Notes under the pieces: generated by a model
What the model saw: only the letters and a program-made list of their open reading frames with translations
The model's database searches: none
Told to the model about the DNA's origin: nothing
Made by a program: the position numbers and the translations under genes
In this document: piece after piece, positions 17,077-24,294 of the stretch
Layout: each line of letters opens with the position of its first letter
Position numbering within the stretch: position 1 is the first letter of the stretch
Assembly (NCBI GenBank): GCA_004295105.1
Contig: SHNC01000106.1
Coordinates: forward strand, 1-33,287
Direction of reading: 5' to 3'
Source of the DNA: Betaproteobacteria bacterium
GTDB taxonomy: Bacteria > Pseudomonadota > Gammaproteobacteria > Burkholderiales > Rhodocyclaceae
Length of the DNA: 33,287 nucleotides

Positions 17077-17889
17077 ATGACACGCGTGAGCGCAGCTACC
17101 CTTCCCCCTTGGGCCATCGTCCATGTCCCGCACGACGCCACCGCCATTCCGCCGGAAACGAGGGGGCATTTCGTGGTCGACGACGAGCGCCTCGGGCTAG
17201 AACTCATCCGCATGGCCGACCATTACAGCTTCGATCTGTTGGCGAGAGGATTGCCGTCGCATCAGGTCGTGCGCTTCCCAGTGAGCCGACTGGTGGTCGA
17301 TGTCGAGCGCTTCGAAAACGATGAAGATGAACCGATGGCTGCGAGGGGCATGGGCGTCATCTACCAGCGCTCCCATGACCTTCAGCCGTTGCGCCGCGCG
17401 CTGACGTACGAAGAGCGCGAGGCCCTCCTTGCGCGGTGGTATCGACCCCACCACGAAGCCTTGACGAATGTAGTCGACGCCATCCTTACGCTTCATGGCC
17501 GTGCAGTCGTCATCGACGCGCACAGCTACCCGTCCCAACCCCTGCCGTACGAGACGGACGCGCGTGCGGCACGACCCCAGATCTGCATTGGAGCCGACAC
17601 GTTCCACACCCCGCCGGCGCTGACGGCTGCCTTGTCGGCAGAGATCCAGCGGCATGGCTACAGCACGGCCATCAATACGCCCTTCGCCGGCACGATCATC
17701 CCGATGAAGCACTATCGGCGAGATCCGCGCGTCATCGGCGTCATGATCGAAGTACGACGCGACCTTTATCTCGATGAGATCACAGGCACCCCGACGTCCG
17801 CGCTGGAGGGCCTGTCGGACACGCTCAGATCCTGCCTCGTCATCGCGTTTGCCAAGTTGGAGGGCGTGGAGGGCGGTGTCTCATCCTGA
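17077..17889 (+). CDS. N-formylglutamate amidohydrolase family protein
   Basis: A 270-residue member of the N-formylglutamate deformylase (HutG/FGase) family, zinc-dependent hydrolases. Family marks are WAIVHVPHDATAIPPETRG near the N-terminus, SRLVVDVERFENDEDEPM (metal-ligand region), YRPHHEALTNVVD, VIDAHSYPSQPLPYE and the C-terminal INTPFAGTIIPMKHY. The frame extends upstream to 16978, but the ATG at 17077 places the conserved strand near the N-terminus. No clear Shine-Dalgarno sequence is present. No histidine-degradation genes are nearby, so the true substrate may differ from N-formylglutamate. It is divergent from the MerR-like gene. Confidence 0.88.
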   Translation: MTRVSAATLPPWAIVHVPHDATAIPPETRGHFVVDDERLGLELIRMADHYSFDLLARGLPSHQVVRFPVSRLVVDVERFENDEDEPMAARGMGVIYQRSHDLQPLRRALTYEEREALLARWYRPHHEALTNVVDAILTLHGRAVVIDAHSYPSQPLPYETDARAARPQICIGADTFHTPPALTAALSAEIQRHGYSTAINTPFAGTIIPMKHYRRDPRVIGVMIEVRRDLYLDEITGTPTSALEGLSDTLRSCLVIAFAKLEGVEGGVSS

Positions 17890-17944
17890 CGTGAGGGGCT
17901 GGTAGCATCCGCAACTCACGCGAATTTCCATCCCTCATACACCC

Positions 17945-18310
17945 ATGCATCCTCAAGCCCGCCCGACGCCGCCCGCAGACAGCCGGGGAACGCGCGCCGC
18001 GCTGATCTTTGCGCTGACGGCCGAGCGCCTCACGATCTACTACGAGCACGCCCAATGGCTCACCGAGGCCCAGGGCGCGAGCTTCATCGCCGACTGGCTT
18101 CGCCGCAGCGAGCGCAGTCTGCCGCTGGACGATCGCCGTCTGCTGTCCGCGCTCAGCGACGGGCTCGCACGCCAGATCGCCGGCTCGCTATCACGGGAGG
18201 CGGGGCTATATACCGCACACGAGATGATGGAAGCGCTCGATCCGAACTACGACTCGGAGTTGGCGCGCTCGATGATGGACGAATGCGCGCGTCTGCTGGA
18301 CGCTGACTGA
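17945..18310 (+). CDS. Hypothetical protein, 121 residues
   Basis: A small helical protein, not recognised. It has a proline-rich N-terminus (MHPQARPTPPADSRGTR), a middle with ALIFALTAERLTIYYEHAQ and a C-terminus rich in acidic residues (EALDPNYDSELARSMMDECA). No signal peptide, metal motif or membrane span is evident. Codon usage resembles the neighbours and the frame is clean, which supports a real gene. It starts 55 bp after the amidohydrolase on the same strand and stops just before the remnant region. Confidence 0.6.
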   Translation: MHPQARPTPPADSRGTRAALIFALTAERLTIYYEHAQWLTEAQGASFIADWLRRSERSLPLDDRRLLSALSDGLARQIAGSLSREAGLYTAHEMMEALDPNYDSELARSMMDECARLLDAD

Positions 18311-18331
18311 ATCGCGACTGGGGCCCGCCCG

Positions 18332-18430
18332 TTAGTCGCTCACCTTTCCCCGCGAGGCTTTGATCGACGCCCGCCTGGCCTTCCCCTCCAGTCTTCGGGT
18401 GACGGACGCACGGGTCGGTTTTGTCGCACG
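18332..18430 (-). pseudogene. 3' remnant of arfB (ribosome-rescue hydrolase tail)
   Basis: The minus strand encodes RATKPTRASVTRRLEGKARR, followed by ASIKASRGKVSD and a stop. This is the basic C-terminal tail of ArfB/YaeJ, the peptidyl-tRNA hydrolase that enters stalled ribosomes. The catalytic GGQ domain that should precede it is absent: upstream (beyond 18430) the frame runs antisense through helicase sequence. Only about 32 codons remain. The tail is short and compositionally biased, so the identification is good but not certain. Confidence 0.6.
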
Positions 18431-18431
18431 G

Positions 18432-19411
18432 CCGGTTGAAAACACGCTCACCGATCTCTGGTGTCTGTTCGACTTCATCCAGCCCGGCTTCCTGGGCTCC
18501 CTAACCGAGTTTGGCCAGTTGTATCGCCGACCGATCGAAGCCGAGACGGATGTCGACAAGGAGCGGATCGAGGAACTCCGCGCGAAGATCTCCCTGCAAT
18601 TATTGCGTCGGACCAAGGCGGAAGTTGCGAAGGACCTCCCAGCGAAACGCGAACAGTGTCACAAGCTGAGCATCTCTGCGATGCAACTGCGGCACTACGG
18701 TCGAGTGATGGCCGAGCTCAAGAAGGCCGAGGGTGGCCGGAAGCACCTCGAGATGGTCCAGGTTCTTCGCGTGTGATTTCCGATCCCTTCGTCTTCGACG
18801 TCGCAGAGGCCGAGCGCGCAACGGTTGAGCAAATCCTCCAGCACAATCCGAAGATGCGATGGCTGATCGATGTGCTTTGCGAAATCCGTGCCAAGCAGGA
18901 GAAGGTCATCGTTTTCTGCGAGTTCCGTGCCCTTCAGCGGATGATCCAACGCTGCATCGGCAGACTGCTGGACGTGCACGCAGACATCGTGAACGGCGAC
19001 ACGTCGGCGTCAGCGAGCGATGCGAACAGCCGTCAGAAGCGCATCCGCCGGTTCCAAGAAGTACCCGGATTCGGCGTAATCGTCCTCTCTCCCCTTGCAG
19101 TCGGACTTGGTGTCAACATCCAGGCAGCCAACCACGTCATCCATTTCAGCCGCACCTGGAACCCCGCTAAAGAAGACCAGGCGACAGACCGCGCATATCG
19201 AATCGGACAGACACGCGATGTGCATGCGCACTACCCGATCGTGAGCGCATCGGACTTCAAGACATTCGATGAGAAGCTACACGAGTTGCTGACCTGGAAG
19301 CGATCCCTCTCCGATGACATGTTGAACGGAACTGGAGAACTGCGTGCATCAGACTTCGGGGATATCGATGAGTTGATGACTGAGCGCATGGCGGCTCAGG
19401 CGACTCAGTGA
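18432..19411 (+). pseudogene. Truncated, frameshifted SNF2-family helicase remnant
   Basis: The sequence begins inside a SNF2 ATPase at PVENTLTDLWCLFDFIQPG (normally preceded by TGT), so lobe 1 with Walker A and B is missing. The first frame ends with TGA at 18776 within VQVLRV. The protein continues in another frame from about 18770: ISDPFVFD, VIVFCEFRALQRMIQ, VIVLSPLAVGLGVNIQAANH, FSRTWNPAKEDQATDRAYRI and a natural end at 19411. A one-base indel near 18768-18776 explains the shift. The helicase C-terminal lobe (motifs IV-VI) is otherwise intact. It cannot hydrolyse ATP without lobe 1. Confidence 0.87.
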
Positions 19412-19487
19412 TTTCTCCGCCGGCGCCTTGCCGTCCATTAAGTCGATATGCCTTGTTGGAGCAATCCAGCTCCGGCGCGCATTCTCG

Positions 19488-20438
19488 TCACGCCAGCCGC
19501 GACAGTCGCCACTCGATCGCCGCCCTCTTCGGATACATCCTGGCCTCGCGCGGCAGGAACAGTGGCTTGCCATCGAGTTCGGTCAGCACACGGCAATCGG
19601 GAATGCGCGGGTCCAGAGACGGACTAACCCGCCAGCGGAAGTCAGTGTCCGGCGCGATGAGGTAACGATCGAGCGCCCAGTGCATGTCGGGCGTCAGCGC
19701 CAGCCCATTGCGCGGGTCGTCGTCCCGCGCTTCGCTGAACGGATGGATGTGTGCGGCCTCGACCATTGCCGCACCATCGGGCAAGAGCAGCCGCAAGCCA
19801 GTCGCCGCACAGCGGAAATCATAGATTTCAGTCACGACACGCCGAAAGGCCGGGTCACGTACATAGCTCGGCACCGACTCGGCCGCGATGAGCGTCGGAC
19901 TGCTGGGGGTCCGGAGCGAGCGCTCGTAGCGATTGATCTCCCGGGTCCGTCCCACCACCGCGTCGAGGTCCTGCAAGCCGCGACCAAACCAGGTCTCGGC
20001 GAGGACGGCGCTCAGCGCATCGACAGCGATCGGATCCTGGAGCATCTCGAACAACTCCGGATCGAGGAAAGCATGGTCGATATTCTCGGCCACCTGCCTT
20101 GACGTTCTCGCGGTACCCATGCTGGCCAGTACAGACTCTCGTTGGGGCCTGGGCTGAAGGTGCCAGAAACTCTCGCCACCGCCACGCAGGCGCCCTGCGA
20201 GGTGGAAGAACGGAAAGTGAGGATTGGGATGATCCCCCTTTGACCTTACCGCTTCGAAATACATCGTGTAGCGCTCGAGCAAAGGTGGTCCGTACTCGAT
20301 ACGGTTCTGCGTCAGAGCCCCACCACGAGCCAGATCGAGCACCGCGAGCAACATGCAGATCTTGTGCGGACTGGCCCGACCATGGGCCACATTCACGTTG
20401 AGGCGCCGGAACCGGTCGGCGAAGTCGGAAAGACTCAT
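19488..20438 (-). CDS. HNH endonuclease with sulfur-binding-domain-like N-terminus
   Basis: A 316-residue protein. The C-terminal third holds an HNH nuclease: C210 (YDFRCAATGLRL), H230 (VEAAHIHPFSE), N244 (DDDPRNGLALTP) and H253 (MHWALD). The N-terminal ~150 residues contain RASPHKICMLLAVLDLARGG and a later PHFPFFHLAGRL, resembling the PHKPLLLL pattern of sulfur-binding domains in type IV enzymes that cut phosphorothioate DNA. The ATG at 20438 overlaps the stop of the HIT gene (TGATG), so the two are coupled. Nuclease assignment is firm; modified-DNA recognition is inference. Confidence 0.85.
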   Translation of the reverse strand: MSLSDFADRFRRLNVNVAHGRASPHKICMLLAVLDLARGGALTQNRIEYGPPLLERYTMYFEAVRSKGDHPNPHFPFFHLAGRLRGGGESFWHLQPRPQRESVLASMGTARTSRQVAENIDHAFLDPELFEMLQDPIAVDALSAVLAETWFGRGLQDLDAVVGRTREINRYERSLRTPSSPTLIAAESVPSYVRDPAFRRVVTEIYDFRCAATGLRLLLPDGAAMVEAAHIHPFSEARDDDPRNGLALTPDMHWALDRYLIAPDTDFRWRVSPSLDPRIPDCRVLTELDGKPLFLPREARMYPKRAAIEWRLSRLA

Positions 20439-20824
20439 CACTCGGCCCAATACTTTGCTTTGGCAGGCAGCACCCAGCGCACACCGCCGCGCGGATCTGA
20501 CGCGTCGCCCCGATAACGCGGAATGAGGTGCAGATGCAGGTGCGGGACGGTCTGCCCTGCAGCGGCGCCATCATTGATGCCAATGTTGAAGGCGTCAGGC
20601 TGGAAGCTGAGATCGAGCTCGGCCTTCGCCTGCGCAAGAAGCTCGAGCACACATGCGCGCTCTGCGTCGGTCAGCTCGAAGAAAGATCCAACGTGACGAC
20701 GCGGGATTACCAAAGTGTGTCCCAGCGACACCGGAAAGGCGTCGCGGATGACCAGCGCCTCGTCCGCCAAGAGCAGGATGCGCTCCGCAGGCAGTGTGCA
20801 GAAGGGGCAGTTCGCTACGCTCAT
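20438..20824 (-). CDS. HIT family nucleotide-binding hydrolase
   Basis: A 128-residue histidine-triad protein. The active-site motif HLHLHLIPRY and the upstream DAFPVSLGHTLVIPRRHV are characteristic. An N-terminal CPFC suggests half of a zinc site. HIT proteins of this branch cleave dinucleoside polyphosphates or AMP-linked substrates. The stop codon overlaps the start of the HNH gene. There is a 53-bp gap to the upstream NERD-helicase gene on the same strand, so all three may be cotranscribed. Confidence 0.93.
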   Translation of the reverse strand: MSVANCPFCTLPAERILLLADEALVIRDAFPVSLGHTLVIPRRHVGSFFELTDAERACVLELLAQAKAELDLSFQPDAFNIGINDGAAAGQTVPHLHLHLIPRYRGDASDPRGGVRWVLPAKAKYWAE

Positions 20825-20877
20825 GCCTGAATCTCACGTCAATCGGGCACAAGCAGAAGGCGCGAGGTATCCCGCAC

Positions 20878-22503
20878 TCATGCCAGCGCCCCACCCAGCG
20901 CCGCCTCCGCCGCCCGCGACACCACAATCTGGAGCGCTAGCTGCGCTCGCGTGATGCCCACAAACAAACGCCTGCGCACCGCCTCGTCGAGCTGCTCGAA
21001 ATCCACCTCCGCGAGCACGACGCCCATCGCGCTTTGTCCCTTGAACCGATGCACAGACTCGATCAGGAGGTCACCCCCTGACCACACAGGCTCACCGTCG
21101 GCGGTGTATCGCCCCAGAAACCTCCGCAGACCGAACGCCCCCAGCTTCGCCTCCTTGAGCAGGAGCGAGCGCCCGTGCCCACGCGCGCTCAGGACGACGA
21201 TGTCGTCAAGCGGGATCCCGTGCTCGCGCAACGCCTCCACCGCCGCCAGCGTCTCGCGGCGCAGGCCACGCTCGTCGTCGTACGCACGGAAGGTCGGGAG
21301 CTTACCGGCGTAAGGGCTGCGCGCCTCGACCGTCCCGCCGGCGAGCCCGAGCGCATTGATCACATCGACGATGGCGCGCGGCGAGCGGAAGTTGTCATTG
21401 CAGCGCACATTGACCGCTCCATCGACATCGAACCCTTCCCGCTCGTAGAGACGCTGCGCCTCGTCCTCGAGCAGGTAGAGCCGTCCATCTTCCTTCATCT
21501 GCGGTAGCAGGCTCGCGACCCAGGCGGGATCGAAGTCCTGCCCCTCGTCGATGATCACGAGGTCGTACAGGGCCTCGAGGTGCTGAGCGTCGCTGCCATA
21601 GCGCTCGACGACAGCCTGGAAGATGCCCGATGCGGTGAAGTCCGGCTCACCCTGTGTGCGCCGCCAGTGCTCCACACAAAGCTCGTGAAAGCTCGACACC
21701 CTCGCACGCGCCGGCGCAATGCGGCCGATGTGGTCAGCCAGGGCGCGGTTGAAGCAGACGTACAGGGCTCGCTGCCCTGCGGTCGCCGCGTCGTCGAGCA
21801 GGCGGAGCGCAAGCTGTGTCTTGCCGGAGCCTGCCGTCGCCTGGATGCGTACGACGCCGGACGGCGAGGCGATGCGCGGCACCCATGTTGCAAGGCCGTC
21901 GGCGAGGCGGCGGCTCGTCTGCCGCACCTGGTCACCGAGGACCTTCAGGTCGACCGAGACCTTGAAGACGTTGCCGAGGAAGCGGCGGAGCGATTCCACA
22001 TCGCTGCGACTGCTGCCGTGGTCGAGCAGCTCTCGCACACGGGCACCACGGTGCGAGTAGTCGCTCGCGTCGATGATGCGCTCACGCGGCATCGAGACGA
22101 TGCGCGCGTCCTCCACCCGATAATCGGGAAGGACGACGCAGCTCGTGACGTGCGCATGCAGACCCGCCTCGGCAAGGCGGTTGAGCATGGCCGCATGCTG
22201 CACTCGGGTCTGGCGGGCGACATCGTGTTCGCGTTGCCCGTAGAGCTTGACGAGATTGCCGTGGATCAGCGCGAGCTCGCCAGCCTTCACCTCGACCAGG
22301 AGGATGTTGCCGCTCGGCGCCAGGACGACGAGGTCGATCTCCCCGTGCCGGCCCTCACCATGATGTGTGGCCTGCCAGGCGACGCTGTGGAAGACCTCAT
22401 AGCCGTCGGGCAGCGACTGCTGCAGGCGGTCGAGCACTTCGAGCTCGCGGTAGAGGCCGGAATCGTGCCGAAGAGTATCCAGAGCCGGGGATATTTGCGC
22501 CAT
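20878..22503 (-). CDS. NERD nuclease-SF1 (UvrD-like) helicase fusion
   Basis: A 541-residue protein. An N-terminal nuclease-related domain has the restriction-like core D57 (GEIDLVVLA) and E71-V-K73 (LLVEVKAGE). Then follow Walker A ATAGSGKT (222-229), Walker B LVIIDEGQDF (DEGQD 319-323) and the late helicase motifs FKGQSAMGVVL and RRRLFVGITRAQ. It is expected to be an ATP-dependent nuclease-helicase on DNA. The frame is open 15 codons further to 22548; the ATG at 22503 gives the more natural N-terminus MAQISPALDTLRHDSG. It heads a likely HIT/HNH operon. Physiological role is unproven; such fusions are frequent in defence islands. Confidence 0.9.
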   Translation of the reverse strand: MAQISPALDTLRHDSGLYRELEVLDRLQQSLPDGYEVFHSVAWQATHHGEGRHGEIDLVVLAPSGNILLVEVKAGELALIHGNLVKLYGQREHDVARQTRVQHAAMLNRLAEAGLHAHVTSCVVLPDYRVEDARIVSMPRERIIDASDYSHRGARVRELLDHGSSRSDVESLRRFLGNVFKVSVDLKVLGDQVRQTSRRLADGLATWVPRIASPSGVVRIQATAGSGKTQLALRLLDDAATAGQRALYVCFNRALADHIGRIAPARARVSSFHELCVEHWRRTQGEPDFTASGIFQAVVERYGSDAQHLEALYDLVIIDEGQDFDPAWVASLLPQMKEDGRLYLLEDEAQRLYEREGFDVDGAVNVRCNDNFRSPRAIVDVINALGLAGGTVEARSPYAGKLPTFRAYDDERGLRRETLAAVEALREHGIPLDDIVVLSARGHGRSLLLKEAKLGAFGLRRFLGRYTADGEPVWSGGDLLIESVHRFKGQSAMGVVLAEVDFEQLDEAVRRRLFVGITRAQLALQIVVSRAAEAALGGALA

Positions 22504-22532
22504 CGGATTTGGTTGTTGTTGAGGATGACGGC

Positions 22533-22700
22533 ATGCATTATTCCACAAGGGGGTTTCTTGAGGCCGCTCGTGATGGAGCCATCCGTGGTGTTGAAATTCA
22601 GACTAAGCTCCCTGAGGGCATTGCTGATCCACTGATCACCGAGCATGACCAAGGCCCCGTTCTCGAAAAGAGCCCGCGAGCGAGACGGGAAAGCATGTAA
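22533..22700 (+). CDS. Possible gene fragment, 55 residues
   Basis: The plus strand has an open frame MHYSTRGFLEAARDGAIRGV, then EIQTKLPEGIADPLITE, ending at 22700. Its codons are less GC-biased than the neighbours. Upstream, the same frame continues without a start through APSDLVVVEDDG, overlapping the NERD gene's 5' end in antisense. It reads like natural protein but is short and of no recognised family. It may be a remnant of a transferred gene. Confidence 0.25.
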   Translation: MHYSTRGFLEAARDGAIRGVEIQTKLPEGIADPLITEHDQGPVLEKSPRARRESM

Positions 22701-22879
22701 CGCGCCGATGTAACGCCTTTCAACGAGTTCGGCGAGTGGCGGCACTGGAGCGTTACATACGTTAATTCAATGCCTTACGCTCATCAACTGTCGGTTACAC
22801 GCATGAAGCGTCTGCCCGGAGCTCGAGCGGTGAGCGGTATCCTTGTAACGGACGCGCACTCTATTGCAGGGTGTGTAAC
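22696..22879. repeat. Cluster of six TGTAAC motifs
   Basis: TGTAAC occurs on the plus strand at 22696, 22709, 22844 and 22874 and on the minus strand (GTTACA) at 22752 and 22794. Most copies extend to TGTAACG. Centre-to-centre spacings are 13, 43, 42, 50 and 30 bp. The second and third copies form an inverted pair, and the last sits in the palindrome GGGTGTGTAACACCC. Such density is far above chance for 184 bp. It suggests arrayed protein-binding sites; identity unknown. Confidence 0.55.
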
Positions 22880-22960
22880 ACCCTCTGACCAGCGTCCGAG
22901 GACGTCCTGAAATGCGTTGAAGACCTGATCTCGAATCGTGGGCGCGTTGCCCCTATACAT
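22784..22960 (-). CDS. Doubtful small ORF d, 58 residues
   Basis: The frame starts MYRGNAPTIRDQVFNAFQDV and then LGRWSEGVTHPAIE. Its ATG overlaps the end of the preceding frame (CACCATGTATAG), as in tightly packed operons. The second half runs through the TGTAAC motif cluster and looks less protein-like. No family is recognised. Low GC and the broken surroundings leave open that this is decayed DNA. Confidence 0.25.
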   Translation of the reverse strand: MYRGNAPTIRDQVFNAFQDVLGRWSEGVTHPAIECASVTRIPLTARAPGRRFMRVTDS

Positions 22961-23159
22961 GGTGATCCACCCAAGAAAAAGTGGAAATCGCTGATGCGAG
23001 GAGGCCCAAGAGAACAGGAATGCCAAGAACCGCAGTTGCACGATCCGATTCGTGCAGGATCTCCAGAATAAATATCAGGGGCGCCCTACTCTCCCTCGCA
23101 GACCACGCACGGCAATTGCTGATGCACCCCAGCGACAAAACTATTTCGAGCCCGTCCAT
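22953..23159 (-). CDS. Doubtful small ORF c with one membrane segment
   Basis: The C-terminal part reads PLIFILEILHESDRATAVLG, then IPVLLGLLASAISTF, a plausible transmembrane helix, and ends SWVDHHV. The possible start at 23159 lies entirely within ORF b, and in that part the frame looks like a shadow. Joining ORF b to this C-terminal half by a frameshift near 23090 would give a more natural protein. It could therefore be the second half of a broken membrane protein. Confidence 0.25.
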   Translation of the reverse strand: MDGLEIVLSLGCISNCRAWSARESRAPLIFILEILHESDRATAVLGIPVLLGLLASAISTFSWVDHHV

Positions 23160-23211
23160 CTGTTTCAAGCGAATCAAGCATCCTTTCGGCAGCGGCAGCC
23201 TTAGCGTTCAT
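23086..23211 (-). CDS. Doubtful small ORF b, 41 residues
   Basis: The frame MNAKAAAAERMLDSLETDGR, then ARNSFVAGVHQQLPCVVCEGE, starts at an ATG overlapping the stop of ORF a (TGATG). The alanine-rich helical start and balanced composition look natural. It ends in TAG where ORF c continues in another frame. No family is recognised. Confidence 0.25.
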   Translation of the reverse strand: MNAKAAAAERMLDSLETDGRARNSFVAGVHQQLPCVVCEGE

Positions 23212-23435
23212 CAGCCGATCATCTGGCTGACAATAACCGGAAGCGTCACGATCAGACCGACGATCGCGAAAGTATCTTTGTGAAGGCACACCGTCCTTTG
23301 CACCGGCATCGCGGCCGTGGCAGCCGTGGACATCCTGGCTTTGGCTCGGCTGACCTTCCGGCATTTCATGGCGCCCGCAACACTTCCGACCTCATCGTGA
23401 ATCAATGGACGGCCTGTTTTACCCGACAGGATCAC
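23211..23435 (-). CDS. Doubtful small ORF a with C-terminal membrane helix
   Basis: A 74-codon frame with a basic middle (MKCRKVSRAKARMSTAATAA) and a hydrophobic C-terminus (DTFAIVGLIVTLPVIVSQMI) typical of a single transmembrane segment. The ATG at 23369 is an alternative start. The stop overlaps the next ATG. Small overlapping membrane-protein genes occur in phages and conjugative elements, but nothing here can be assigned to one. Confidence 0.28.
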   Translation of the reverse strand: MILSGKTGRPLIHDEVGSVAGAMKCRKVSRAKARMSTAATAAMPVQRTVCLHKDTFAIVGLIVTLPVIVSQMIG

Positions 23436-23552
23436 CGAGAAACTTGCTGAGTGGCATCCCGACAGTCGGTCGTCTCACGCCCGCGTCCGAGGCGCCCAAC
23501 GATCATTGGGTCCGGCAAGCCATCCACCCGTGAAAGTCGCCCCCAAGACCAC

Positions 23553-23672
23553 TCAGAAACGCCGTGACAACGTCCCTGGAAGGCCTTTCGCCCGGTTCCA
23601 GGGCTCCTCGCAATGCACGATTTGTTCCCTTAGAAGGTCCATGGCTCGCCAAAACGCCTGATCAATGCTCAT
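23553..23672 (-). CDS. Doubtful small ORF, 39 residues
   Basis: The frame MSIDQAFWRAMDLLREQIVH, then CEEPWNRAKGLPGTLSRRF, is open to 23747, but this internal ATG gives the most natural start, with GGGAG about 11 bp upstream. The amphipathic beginning looks protein-like. No family is recognised and nothing downstream (23436-23552) is clearly coding. Confidence 0.22.
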   Translation of the reverse strand: MSIDQAFWRAMDLLREQIVHCEEPWNRAKGLPGTLSRRF

Positions 23673-23752
23673 CCGGACTGACTCCCGGAGGACCAGCCTT
23701 TCACCTTTTACGTCGACGCGCTGACCGTGATCTGATGGGGAATGCACCTTTG

Positions 23753-23836
23753 TTCAGCACCGAAACTCGCAAGTTCAGCGCTGAATCTCGCAGTTTCAGC
23801 ACCGAATCTCGCAGTTACAGCACCAACTCGACAAAT
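23753..23836 (+). repeat. Four 21-bp tandem repeats with palindromic core
   Basis: Units start at 23753, 23774, 23795 and 23816 with an exact 21-bp period. The first three share a core TTCAGCACCGAA (TTCAGCGCTGAA in the second, a perfect 12-bp palindrome) followed by a CTCGCA box. The fourth is degenerate. In the plus frame they would encode the heptads FSTETRK, FSAESRS, FSTESRS and YSTNS. A 21-bp period places each copy on the same face of the helix, as in iterons or arrayed operators. Confidence 0.75.
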
Positions 23837-23853
23837 TTCGATGCACGGTTTTT

Positions 23854-23868
23854 CCTTTCCCGGAAAGG
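23854..23868. repeat. Short palindrome CCTTTC-CCG-GAAAGG
   Basis: A perfect 6-bp inverted repeat around three bases, 18 bp after the tandem repeats and 8 bp before the longer palindrome. It could be a further protein-binding site or part of a composite terminator. No function can be assigned from sequence alone. Confidence 0.5.
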
Positions 23869-23876
23869 GTTTCCGA

Positions 23877-23916
23877 AGTTTTTCTAAACCCAGTACGTAC
23901 CTGGTTTAGAAAAACT
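23877..23916. terminator. 40-bp near-perfect palindrome, possible bidirectional terminator
   Basis: Two 20-bp arms, AGTTTTTCTAAACCCAGTAC and its near-complement, pair with only two mismatches around the centre TACGTA. CCG/CGG pairs extend it to 23873-23920. Each arm begins with a T5 tract after an A/T-rich stem, so a transcript from either side could end here. Because the stem is so long and symmetrical it could instead be an origin, resolution or operator site. Confidence 0.5.
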
Positions 23917-24021
23917 GCGGTCTGCTGCCTGCACATGCTTCCGCCTCCGTGCCGGGCAGATGGGTAACACACGGGAAGGAGTCCATTCACCCCGCTCACG
24001 GACAACGCTTACAACAAGGCA

Positions 24022-24294
24022 TCAGCGCTGGATCACCAGCCACTCCTGGACAACCCCCTTGTCCCCAACCCGCTCGAATCCACGCCAGCGTTGCATGCCA
24101 TTACGGGCGCTCGCCAGGACAGGTTCGTACAGTTCGACCGGTGCGAACGCGCCCGACCATGGACTCTTGATCCGCAAACGTCGCGCGCCATTCGCCTGAT
24201 CGAGGACGAATTCTCCCGTGTAACTCAGTTGCTGCCCGACCTCGTCATGCGACAGCCGAGCGCCATCCCGGCGCATCAGGCGCACGTCGAACAT
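24022..24294 (-). CDS. Small conserved-looking hypothetical protein
   Basis: A 90-residue protein, beta-rich by appearance: MFDVRLMRRDGARLSHDEVG, then LSYTGEFVLDQANGARRLRI, SPWSGAFAPVELYEPVLA and a C-terminus GFERVGDKGVVQEWLV. No cysteine motif, signal or membrane segment is seen. It starts inside the 3' end of the zinc-ribbon gene (19-bp overlap), with GAGCAGG before the ATG, so the pair is probably coupled. Composition is that of a genuine protein; the function is unknown. Confidence 0.65.
   Translation of the reverse strand: MFDVRLMRRDGARLSHDEVGQQLSYTGEFVLDQANGARRLRIKSPWSGAFAPVELYEPVLASARNGMQRWRGFERVGDKGVVQEWLVIQR

Noticed and set aside
22690-23950. CRISPR array in the repeat-rich core
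   Set aside because: The 21-bp repeats are directly adjacent with no unique spacers, the TGTAAC motifs are too short and irregular, and no cas gene is present.
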